Source of the DNA: CAYNSB01 sp964399625 | GTDB lineage: Bacteria > Planctomycetota > Phycisphaerae > Phycisphaerales > UBA1924 | Assembly: GCA_964399625.1 (NCBI GenBank) | Contig: CAYNSB010000048.1 | Span: 1 to 25,491, forward strand | Length of the DNA stretch: 25,491 bases | Direction of reading: 5' to 3' | Shown: piece by piece, positions 15,838 through 23,311 of the stretch | How the letters are laid out: the number at the start of each line of letters is the position of its first letter | Numbering within the stretch: position 1 is the stretch's first letter | Notes under the pieces: generated by a model | The model's database searches: none | Seen by the model: the letters and a program-made list of their open reading frames with translations, nothing else | Told to the model about the DNA's origin: nothing | Made by a program: the position numbers and the translations under genes

Positions 15838-17262
15838 TCAGCGAGTCACGGCGTGCGGCGCCAGATTCACGAGCGATTCGGGCGTCTCCACGCGGACGCG
15901 CCCCACGAGGCGGACGATGATGTCGGCGCGCTGATCGGGCGTCACAAGCACCACATCGGCGGGGCGCAGGTCGCGCGGGTCCAGACGGGTGAGCGCCGCG
16001 CTTGAGTGTTCGGGCGCGCGCGCGGCCGGGGCGTCGTCGCACCAGAACAGGGCTGGTGTTGGGGCGTCGAGCCGCTCGATCGCGCGGAGGAGCGCGTGGG
16101 CGTTCCGTCCCATGCCAAAGAGCACCAGACGCGCCGGGGGCGCCAGATCGAGCGCGAGGATCGCTCGGGCGACGGGCGTCCAGCGATCGGGGTGCAAGCT
16201 CAGGGCGGCAAGTACGCAACGGGCACCCGCGAGCGCGGAGGGCCATCGATCCGCCAACGACTGCTGCCACTGGAGCGCACGCGCGGGCGAGATGCTCGCG
16301 ATGGGCGTGGCGTCGGTGATCGCGATGGCGTGTCGGATCGAGCTCGCCAGGGCCTGGGCGTCGAGCCCGGCGCCGCTCTCGATCTCCGCGAGCATCTCGG
16401 GAATGAGCCCGGCGGGAAGCGTCGGGGGCGCGGGCGGGTCTGCGAGCGGCGAGGGAACTCGATGGGGCGGACGCGCGAGAAGCGCGATCGCGCGAGCGAG
16501 CTGGGAAGTGGTCCAGCGGGAGCGGGCGAGTGCGCGGGTTGGGACGGGCGCGGGCGAGCGATCGATGACGATGAGGCCGGTCCGCCACATGCGCTCGATG
16601 TTGGTGGACATGGAGCCGGGCGCGAGGCGGTAGTTGAACAGCGCGTCGCCCACGGGCGGCGCCCAGGCGCAGCCCGCGCTCGTGAGGCGTCGCCACGCGT
16701 CCCAGTCCTCGACGCAGGGGAGCGCGGGATCGAAGAGCCTGCCATCGAGGAGCGCGCCGGGGCGATCGAGCGCGCCGCGCCGGAGGACCACGGCACCGAC
16801 GGCGACGGGGTTGTCGCGGGTGAGGGCGTCGAGCGTGAGGTCCTGGGGTTGGACGGAGTTGGTCCAGTCGAACGGTTCGAGGCGTGGGCCGGCGAAGCGC
16901 GTGGCGCAGGCGATGAGGTCGAACGGCGCACCGATCGGGCCGGCGCCGATTCCCCGGAGCATGCGCGAGGCGAAGGCGGGCTCGATGGTGTCATCGGCAT
17001 CGAGGAAGGCGAGAAACGGGGATGAGGACTCGGCGATCCCGCGGTTGCGGGCGCTCGACAGGCCCTGATTCTGCTGCGAGATCACGCGGATGCGGGGATC
17101 GGCGAACGAGCGCGCGATGGCGGGCGTCGCGTCCGTGGACCCATCGTCGATGACCACACAGGCGATGTCCGGGCGGGTCTGCGCGAGGGCGGAGCGGAGG
17201 GTGTCGGCGAGCGTGCCGGCGGCGTTGAACGCGGGGACGATGATGTCCAGCGCGGTGGTCAT
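15838..17262 (-). CDS. Family 2 glycosyltransferase with an extra C-terminal nucleotide-binding-like domain
   Basis: A 474-residue GT-A glycosyltransferase. The catalytic domain opens DIIVPAFNAAGTLADTLRSA, has VVIDDGSTDAT (36-46) for the nucleotide sugar and the metal-binding DAD at 88-90 (AFLDADD), and covers roughly residues 1-220. After a variable middle part, residues 374-474 begin RLVLFGMGRNAHALLRAIER and read like a second small Rossmann-type unit that ends VETPESLVNLAPHAV. Its start overlaps the stop of the upstream GT-B gene by 4 bases (ATGA), so the pair is translationally coupled. It probably builds a surface or glycoprotein glycan; donor and acceptor are unknown. Confidence 0.88.
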   Translation of the reverse strand: MTTALDIIVPAFNAAGTLADTLRSALAQTRPDIACVVIDDGSTDATPAIARSFADPRIRVISQQNQGLSSARNRGIAESSSPFLAFLDADDTIEPAFASRMLRGIGAGPIGAPFDLIACATRFAGPRLEPFDWTNSVQPQDLTLDALTRDNPVAVGAVVLRRGALDRPGALLDGRLFDPALPCVEDWDAWRRLTSAGCAWAPPVGDALFNYRLAPGSMSTNIERMWRTGLIVIDRSPAPVPTRALARSRWTTSQLARAIALLARPPHRVPSPLADPPAPPTLPAGLIPEMLAEIESGAGLDAQALASSIRHAIAITDATPIASISPARALQWQQSLADRWPSALAGARCVLAALSLHPDRWTPVARAILALDLAPPARLVLFGMGRNAHALLRAIERLDAPTPALFWCDDAPAARAPEHSSAALTRLDPRDLRPADVVLVTPDQRADIIVRLVGRVRVETPESLVNLAPHAVTR

Positions 17263-19718
17263 GGCTCGGCGGGCAGGTTGCGTCGAACCAGATCGATGAG
17301 GCGCGGGACCAGCGCATCGTGCGTGAGGCCCGCGGCCCGCGCGGCGATGGCGCGGGACGTGGCGTCGCGCCAGGCGGGGCGATCGAGGGCGCGCTGGACG
17401 ATCGCGCCCAGTTCCAGGGGCGTGCGGAACGTCGTCTGCGCGAGATCGGCGTAGACCCAGTCGGGGCGCTGCTCGAGCGGCACCTTGTGGATGACCGCCA
17501 GACGCTCGGGGGGCAGGTGCGTGGCGGTGTGCGCGTCGGGGACGGGCAGTCCGAGGCGCTGGAGGAGCGCGGCGTAGGCGAGGAGCGAGGGATGATCGGG
17601 CGTGGCGTAGGTGCGGGCCGTGTGGTTCTGCGAGAGCGTGCAGGGGGCGTCATCGCAGATGGCATCGCGGATCGCCGCGCCGCGGGCCAGGTCGAGCGCG
17701 CCCTGGATGAGCCGTGCGATGGGCAGTCCACCCGAGAGCGCGCACTCGCTGAGTCGCTGGTGGACGAGGGCGGTGGCGCTGGCGTGCAGATGGATGGTGG
17801 CGGACTGGTAGCAGGCGCGGAGCTCCTCGCCGTGGACCACCTCGCCGCGCGCGAACGTGGCGAGCGTGGGGTGCTGGTCCCAGCCGCGCCCGTAGATGTG
17901 CAGGCGCCACCCGCGCCCGCGGGCGAGGTCCGCGGCCCAGTCGAGGGTCTGGTGGCGCAGGATGCGCTCCACGAGGGGGAGCGCGTACTGGCGGGTGATG
18001 TGCTCGGCGATCTCGCTCTGCCTGTCGGGCTCGCTCACGCGGCGATCGACGATGGCGCGGACCGCCGCGCCGAGGCGGGCGAGCAGGTCCGGGGCCATGG
18101 GATCGTGGACCAGCGGTGCCAGGAGCGGGCGGACCTCCTCGAGTATGGCGGTGGTGAGGGGCGTGCTTCCGGCCTCGGCGAGCATGCGGCGATGCATCTG
18201 CTCGGGCGTTTCGGAGTGGTGGCTGAGGAACGCGATCTCGCACTCGAACCGCGCGCGGAGCGCGGGGTCGATGGGTCCGGGATGGAACTTGGCGCCGCTG
18301 GCGACGACCGGCGTCTTGAGCGTGCGCTCGCGGGGCAGGTTGAGGCGCGTGCGGAACTCATCGGGGATGTGCCCGGCAAGGAAATCGAGCGTGCCCAGGC
18401 GTGCCCCGGCGTCGGGCGCGTGGAGCTGGGGCATGTTGTCCTGGACCCACGTGATGAACGGGATCGAGCGGGGGAGCCACGGTTCGGCGCGGGACGGGTC
18501 CACCTGGTGGCGGTAGTAGTTGATGAGGATGATGAGGTCGGGGCGGAACTCGTCGAGTTCGCGGAGGTACGCGAGCGTGGTGAACCGCGAGGAGTCGTCC
18601 GGCTCGATCAGGAGCCGGGCACGACAGCCCGCGCGCTCGAAGGCCGCGACGAGATCGCGCGAGGAGTGCTGGATGAACGTCGAGTATCGGGTGGTCGGGA
18701 TGAGGACGCGGAGCGGCTCGCGCGCGCCCGGCGAGAGCGCTTCGCGGTACCGACGTGACCAGAAGCCCGCGTCGCACGGGGCGTACCGCGAAGCGACGCG
18801 GGCGGCGCGCTGCGCGTGCTCGGCGGACTGGGCGCGATCGGCTTCCGCGAGAACGGCATCGACCGGAGGGACAAGGCGCGTGCGCGTGGACAGGAGCGGT
18901 ATGAAGGGATCGACGAGGCGGTACGCGCCGCGCGTGGACAGGAAATCGCGCAGACGCCCGCTGGCGTCGGGGCCGATCAGCAGGTGCAGGCGCGAGGAGC
19001 GGAGAACATCGCGCAGGTCCGCGTGGGCCAGGGCATCGAGAAACTCGGCGGGATCGCTCTGAAGGAGCACAAGGCGAGTCTGGAATCCGTCCTTGGCGCG
19101 GGGTGTGGCGGCGTGCGCGTGCAAAAGGAGCCAGGGCGGGTCCGCGCCCTCGATGTAGAGCGTGCAGGGCTGGTCCTTGGGCGCGATCAGGTGCTGGTGC
19201 GCGAAGCGCTGGGCCGCGGCGCGATGGTCGGCGAGATGGCGAAAGGCGGAAGGGTCATCGGGTGTGGCGCGCCGGACGCGGCGGACGATGTTGCCATCGC
19301 GGGCGCGGAGCCACATCCAATCCGAGAGGGAGGCGCGCCACGCGTCCAGGGCCGCGTGCAGCGCCGCGTCGCGCTGCGGCATCGCGCCGAGGTTCGACTC
19401 GACGCTGGCGATGAGGTGCTCGCGGGGGATCTCGTCGGAGGGGAGCGCGGCGAGCGCGGTGAGGAGCTGGCGGACGCCGGGATCGGCGGCGGCGGGCTCG
19501 GGCAGGAGGGCGAGGTGCTCTCGCGCGGGCGTGACGAGGGCGAGCTGGGCGAAGTTGGCCGCCGTGAGGAACCGGAGGGCGTGGTCCTGGGGCGCCTGTC
19601 GCAGGGCCTGGAGGGCGATGGGCAGGAAGGACCAGGGCTGGGCGGACTGCCCGAGGCGGAGGATGTCCTCGCGCGTGTATCGCGCGGGCGCTGGGGCGCT
19701 CGGGGCGAGGGTGGTCAT
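17259..19718 (-). CDS. Large CgeB-like GT-B glycosyltransferase family protein
   Basis: An 819-residue protein in three parts. Residues ~15-130 are helical and TPR-like. Residues ~185-290 contain TLYIEGADPPWLLLHAHAAT and RLHLLIGPDASGRLRDFL, which read like a degenerate Rossmann unit. Residues ~335-700 form a GT-B fold of the CgeB type: RVLIPTTRYSTFIQHSSRDL at the first strand, then FRPDLIILINYYRHQ and FITWVQDNMPQLHAP. The donor-binding half has WRLHIYGRGWDQHP and CYQSATIHLHASATALVHQR, followed by ECALSGGLPIARL. CgeB-like proteins are putative glycosyltransferases of surface structures. The ATG at 19718 is chosen because protein-like sequence begins there, although the frame is open further up. 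It overlaps the next GT2 gene by 4 bases and is divergent from the HldE-like gene. Activity and acceptor are unknown. Confidence 0.75.
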   Translation of the reverse strand: MTTLAPSAPAPARYTREDILRLGQSAQPWSFLPIALQALRQAPQDHALRFLTAANFAQLALVTPAREHLALLPEPAAADPGVRQLLTALAALPSDEIPREHLIASVESNLGAMPQRDAALHAALDAWRASLSDWMWLRARDGNIVRRVRRATPDDPSAFRHLADHRAAAQRFAHQHLIAPKDQPCTLYIEGADPPWLLLHAHAATPRAKDGFQTRLVLLQSDPAEFLDALAHADLRDVLRSSRLHLLIGPDASGRLRDFLSTRGAYRLVDPFIPLLSTRTRLVPPVDAVLAEADRAQSAEHAQRAARVASRYAPCDAGFWSRRYREALSPGAREPLRVLIPTTRYSTFIQHSSRDLVAAFERAGCRARLLIEPDDSSRFTTLAYLRELDEFRPDLIILINYYRHQVDPSRAEPWLPRSIPFITWVQDNMPQLHAPDAGARLGTLDFLAGHIPDEFRTRLNLPRERTLKTPVVASGAKFHPGPIDPALRARFECEIAFLSHHSETPEQMHRRMLAEAGSTPLTTAILEEVRPLLAPLVHDPMAPDLLARLGAAVRAIVDRRVSEPDRQSEIAEHITRQYALPLVERILRHQTLDWAADLARGRGWRLHIYGRGWDQHPTLATFARGEVVHGEELRACYQSATIHLHASATALVHQRLSECALSGGLPIARLIQGALDLARGAAIRDAICDDAPCTLSQNHTARTYATPDHPSLLAYAALLQRLGLPVPDAHTATHLPPERLAVIHKVPLEQRPDWVYADLAQTTFRTPLELGAIVQRALDRPAWRDATSRAIAARAAGLTHDALVPRLIDLVRRNLPAEP

Positions 19719-19872
19719 TCGGGAGATGTATCGGAAGGAACGGTTGGACGCGGCCAAAGCGCGGTGCTTCCTACGGGCACACGCCACATGGTGACGGATC
19801 GAGTGCGCTGCCAAGGACATGTGCCGCGTGACCCTGTGCGGGCGGCCCCCCCACCTCGCCGATAGAGAGAGC

Positions 19873-21576
19873 ATGCGCGATGGGCATGGAACATCCGGGG
19901 CGGGGTCGGTGCGCTCGGGGCCGGGGGACGGGGGCGCCAAGGACTCGGCATCGCGCAAGATCAAGACACTCAATGAGTTGCGCCGCGTGCGCGAGGAAGC
20001 GCGGGCCCAGGGCAGGCGCGTGGTGCAGTGCCACGGGTGCTTCGACATCGTGCACCCGGGGCACATCCGCCACCTCAAGCAGGCCAAGGCGCAGGGGGAC
20101 ATCCTGCTCGTCACGCTGACGGGCGATGGAGAGATCAAGAAGGGGACAGGTCGGCCGCTGATCCCGCAGGAGCTGCGCGCAGAGAACCTGGCGGAGCTGG
20201 ACTGCGTGGACTGGGTGTATGTGGAATCGCGCCCGACGGCGGCGGAACTGCTGGAGGACACGCGCCCGGACGTGTACGTGAAGGGCCGCGAGTACGAGCT
20301 GAACAAGGACCCCCGCTTCGTCGCGGAGCGCGAGGCGGTCGAGCGTCACGGCGGTCGGGTCGTGTTCAGCTCGGGCGATGTGGTCTTCTCCTCGACGGCG
20401 CTGATCAGCGCGCTGGAGCGCTCCGTGGACCCGTTCCAGGCGCGCCTGGCGCAGCTCATGTCGCGCGCGGACCTGCAGGGCCCGGAGCTGTTCGCGCACG
20501 TCGCGGCGTTCCGGGGCAAGCGGGTCGTGGTGATCGGCGAGACGATCCTCGATACCTACGTGCTGTGCGATCGCCCGGACGTGGCGGGCGAGAGCCCCGT
20601 GATGACCCTGCGCCCGCTGGAGAAGCGTCACTACGACGGGGGCGCGGCGATCATCGCGCGCCACCTGGCGGCGCTGGGCGCCACGCCCGTGCTGGTGACG
20701 GCCCTGGCGAGCGACGCGGCGAGCGAGGCGGTGCGTGCGAGGCTCATCGCCGAGGGCGTGCAGGTCCGAGCGCTGCCGGTGGCGCGGACGCTGTGCGAGA
20801 AGCAGCGGTTCCTCGTGGGCGCGCAGAAGGTGATGAAGGTGGACCTGCTCGAGCCCATCGTGCTCGACGCGACGCAGCAGGAGGCGCTGATCGGGCTGGC
20901 GCGCGACGCGGCGGTGGAGGGCGGCGGAGCGGACGCGGCGATCGTCGCGGACTTCGGGCAGGGGCTGTTCTCGCCGGTGCTCATGCGCCGGCTGTGCGGC
21001 GTGCTGCGGGACAAGGTGGGCGTGCTGAGCGGGGACGTGAGCGGCAAGCGTGCCAGCCTGCGGGCGATGCGCCGGATGGACCTGGTTTGCCCGAGCGAGA
21101 GCGAGCTGCGCGAGGCGTACCACGAGTTCGACCCCGCCCTGCCCACGATGGTGTGGAAGCTGCTGAGCGAGACGCAGAGCCAGGCCGCGGCGATCACCAT
21201 GGGCCCCGAGGGGCTCATCGCCTTCGCGAGGCTGGACGACGCGGGCGTGGACCCGGGCGACGCGTACCGCACGCGTCTCAAGGGCGAGCACGTGCCGGCG
21301 CTGGCGCCCTTCGCGATCGACGCCCTCGGATGCGGGGATTCGCTGCTGGCGACGGCGACGCTGGGTCTGTGCGCGGGCGCGGGGCTGACCGCGGCGGCGT
21401 TCCTGGGCGCGGTGAGCGCCGCGATCCAGGCGCAGCGCATCGGGAACATCCCCGTGTCGGCGACGGACCTCCGCCAGGGCATCGTGCGCGTCGGCACGTC
21501 GCACCTGGCGTACGCGCCCAGCGAGGTGGTGGAGTCGAGGTCGGGGGGCGCGCGGGCGGCCGCGAGGGCGGTGTGA
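19873..21576 (+). CDS. HldE-like bifunctional enzyme, nucleotidyltransferase domain first and PfkB kinase second
   Basis: A 567-residue fusion related to heptose 7-phosphate kinase / heptose 1-phosphate adenylyltransferase, which supplies ADP-heptose for LPS. Residues ~28-185 are the nucleotidyltransferase: KIKTLNELRRVREEARAQG, then CHGCFDIVHPGHIRHL with the HxGH motif, and YVKGREYELNK. Residues ~214-560 are a PfkB sugar kinase: RGKRVVVIGETILDTYVLCD at the start and IDALGCGDSLLATATLG near the end, where GCGD carries the catalytic Asp. In E. coli HldE the kinase comes first, so the order here is reversed. An in-frame ATG at 19819 would add 18 residues; neither start has a clear ribosome site, and 19873 is a mild preference. 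It lies between glycosyltransferase genes, which suits a nucleotide-sugar role. The exact sugar is not certain. Confidence 0.82.
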   Translation: MRDGHGTSGAGSVRSGPGDGGAKDSASRKIKTLNELRRVREEARAQGRRVVQCHGCFDIVHPGHIRHLKQAKAQGDILLVTLTGDGEIKKGTGRPLIPQELRAENLAELDCVDWVYVESRPTAAELLEDTRPDVYVKGREYELNKDPRFVAEREAVERHGGRVVFSSGDVVFSSTALISALERSVDPFQARLAQLMSRADLQGPELFAHVAAFRGKRVVVIGETILDTYVLCDRPDVAGESPVMTLRPLEKRHYDGGAAIIARHLAALGATPVLVTALASDAASEAVRARLIAEGVQVRALPVARTLCEKQRFLVGAQKVMKVDLLEPIVLDATQQEALIGLARDAAVEGGGADAAIVADFGQGLFSPVLMRRLCGVLRDKVGVLSGDVSGKRASLRAMRRMDLVCPSESELREAYHEFDPALPTMVWKLLSETQSQAAAITMGPEGLIAFARLDDAGVDPGDAYRTRLKGEHVPALAPFAIDALGCGDSLLATATLGLCAGAGLTAAAFLGAVSAAIQAQRIGNIPVSATDLRQGIVRVGTSHLAYAPSEVVESRSGGARAAARAV

Positions 21577-21587
21577 GCCGGGGCTGA

Positions 21588-21593
21588 TATCCT
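21588..21593 (+). promoter_or_regulatory. Putative -10 box (TATCCT) before the second GT2 gene
   Basis: TATCCT lies 47 bases before the ATG at 21641, in the 64-base gap after the HldE-like gene. A 6-bp hairpin (21605-21610 with 21614-21619, 3-base loop) would fall in the leader. Confidence 0.3.
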
Positions 21594-21640
21594 GTACGAG
21601 CACCCGCGCCGGAGGCGCGAGCAGCACGCGACGGACCGCG

Positions 21641-22804
21641 ATGATCACCTACGTCATTCCCACGCGCGACCGACCCGAGCGACTGGCGCTGACCCTGTCG
21701 ATGCTGGGGCAATTGCGCGGGCACGGGCCGCGGGGCGAGGGGGAGGTCCCGGGCGAGGTGATCGTGATCGACAACGCGAGCCGGTTCCCGCCGACGCCGC
21801 CCGAGCGCCTCGCCAACGGGCTTTCGGTGCGGTTGATCTGCCGCGCGAGCAACGAGGGCGCGGCATCGCGGAACGTGGGCGTGCGCGAGAGCAACGAGCG
21901 CTCCGAGTGGGTCGTGATGCTCGACGACGACTCGTACCCCGTGGACACGGGGTTCATCCGGCGCCTGCAGCGCGCGCCGGCCGACGTCGCGGCAGTATCC
22001 GCGGACATCTACCTCCCCGGGCTCTCGCGCCGAGAGAGCGGAGGGCTGCCCGAGGTCTTCATCGGGTGCGGCGTGGCGATCCGGCGGAGCGTGTTCCTGG
22101 CCCTGGGCGGGTACGACGCGGGCTTCGGGTACTACGCGGAGGAGTACGACCTGGCGGCGCGGATGATCCTCGCGGGGCATCGCGTCGCGTTCGATCCGTG
22201 GTTCCGCGTGGAGCACCACAAGGTCGCGGCGGGGCGCGACGTGGACACGATCATGGCGCGCCTCGTGCGCAACAACGGGTGGGTGATGCAGCGGTACGCG
22301 CCCGAGGGCCTGCGCCGCGGGCAGATCCGCGAGCAGCGCCGCAGGTACCGCGCCATCTCGCGTCACGAGAACGCGATGTCGGGCTTTGCGCGCGGGCTCG
22401 TCGAGCTGCGCCGGACCATCCGCGGGCAGGCGCGCACGCCCATGAGCGCCGATCAGTTCGACCGTTTCACGGGGCTCGCGTACGCGCGGGAGGCGCTGGG
22501 CGAGGCGTGGCGTTCGGCGCGGTTCCGCACCGCCGCGCTCGTGGACGAGGGAAAGAACGGGTGGGTCGTGCGCCGGGCGCTGGCGGAGTTGGGCGTGTCG
22601 ATCGTCGAGGAATCGCGCGAGCCCGAGGCGATCGTGGTGGGCACGATGTCGCCGGGGCCGATGCTCGACTCGTTCGAACGCCGGACGCTGCTGAACCCCT
22701 CGGGGAGCCCGCGCCGCGTGCTGGCGCCGTGGCTGGCGATCACGCACAAGCCCGCGGCGGGGGGCGACATCCTGCTGCGGGGCGGGGCGCGGCGCTCGGC
22801 GTGA
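21641..22804 (+). CDS. Family 2 glycosyltransferase
   Basis: A 387-residue GT-A enzyme. It opens ITYVIPTRDRPERLALTLSM, has EVIVIDNASR (39-48), CRASNEGAASRNVGVRES (67-84) and the metal-binding acidic run in VVMLDDDSYP (DDD at 95-97). The FIGCGVAIRRSVFLALGGYD segment and the following FGYYAEEYDLAARM are the usual second half of a GT2 domain (the ED-type motif is EEYDLA). The last ~100 residues, with DEGKNGWVVRRALAELGVSI, look like a further small alpha/beta unit. It lies 64 bases after the HldE-like gene on the same strand and probably acts in the same glycan pathway, by inference. Its stop TGA abuts the stop of the convergent Nudix gene. Confidence 0.88.
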   Translation: MITYVIPTRDRPERLALTLSMLGQLRGHGPRGEGEVPGEVIVIDNASRFPPTPPERLANGLSVRLICRASNEGAASRNVGVRESNERSEWVVMLDDDSYPVDTGFIRRLQRAPADVAAVSADIYLPGLSRRESGGLPEVFIGCGVAIRRSVFLALGGYDAGFGYYAEEYDLAARMILAGHRVAFDPWFRVEHHKVAAGRDVDTIMARLVRNNGWVMQRYAPEGLRRGQIREQRRRYRAISRHENAMSGFARGLVELRRTIRGQARTPMSADQFDRFTGLAYAREALGEAWRSARFRTAALVDEGKNGWVVRRALAELGVSIVEESREPEAIVVGTMSPGPMLDSFERRTLLNPSGSPRRVLAPWLAITHKPAAGGDILLRGGARRSA

Positions 22805-23305
22805 TCACCTGACGCGCAGCGCGTCGTGCGTGATCGATCCGGGGCGGAAGATCACGTCCACGATCTCGTGCACCGCCTGGAGCTGCCCGGGCCACATGAA
22901 GTAGCGGAGCGCCTGGTGGCTGCTCACCCAGCGCGACGCGTCGTGCTCGGGGTCGAGCGTGGGCGCCCACTGGTCATCGACCTCCGCGACAAAGCGCGGG
23001 CTCATCACGATCTCGTCCTTGTCGGCGATGTAGAACGGGTTGACCTGCTCGAGCTGCCAGAGCCCGCGGAAGTGCGCACTCTCGGGTGTGAGTCCGAGTT
23101 CCTCCTTCATCTCGCGGAGCGCGGCGGCGACGGCGGTCTCGCCGTTCTCGATGTGCCCCATCACCGGCTGCCACGTGCCCAGCAGCGGGGCCTGGGCCCG
23201 GTGGAGCTGCAGGAGCTCGATCGTCGGATCGACGCGGTGCAACCATTCCGAGGCGAACTGACGCACGACGTAGACGTCGACGATATCGGAACGGATGCGG
23301 GGCAT
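22805..23305 (-). CDS. Nudix hydrolase, possibly dihydroneopterin triphosphate pyrophosphatase
   Basis: A 166-residue Nudix hydrolase. The Nudix box at 50-72 is a perfect match: GHIENGETAVAAAL, then REMKEELGL, with all metal-binding Glu residues in place. It is preceded by LLGTWQPVMG and followed by LEQVNPFYIADKDEIVMSPR. The WQPVxGxxExGE layout is shared with NudB, which removes pyrophosphate from dihydroneopterin triphosphate in folate synthesis. The upstream gene on the same strand, 6 bases away, is pabB, another folate gene, so a folate role is a reasonable inference. A general nucleotide-cleaning Nudix enzyme cannot be ruled out from the sequence. Confidence 0.87.
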   Translation of the reverse strand: MPRIRSDIVDVYVVRQFASEWLHRVDPTIELLQLHRAQAPLLGTWQPVMGHIENGETAVAAALREMKEELGLTPESAHFRGLWQLEQVNPFYIADKDEIVMSPRFVAEVDDQWAPTLDPEHDASRWVSSHQALRYFMWPGQLQAVHEIVDVIFRPGSITHDALRVR

Positions 23306-23311
23306 GGGATC

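Noticed and set aside
21611..21615. GGAGG as a Shine-Dalgarno sequence for the second GT2 gene
   Set aside because: It lies 25 bases before the ATG, too far, and inside a predicted hairpin loop and stem.
19771..21648. 625-codon open frame on the minus strand opposite the HldE-like gene
   Set aside because: The plus-strand product has clear nucleotidyltransferase and kinase motifs; the minus product is His/Arg-rich and featureless.
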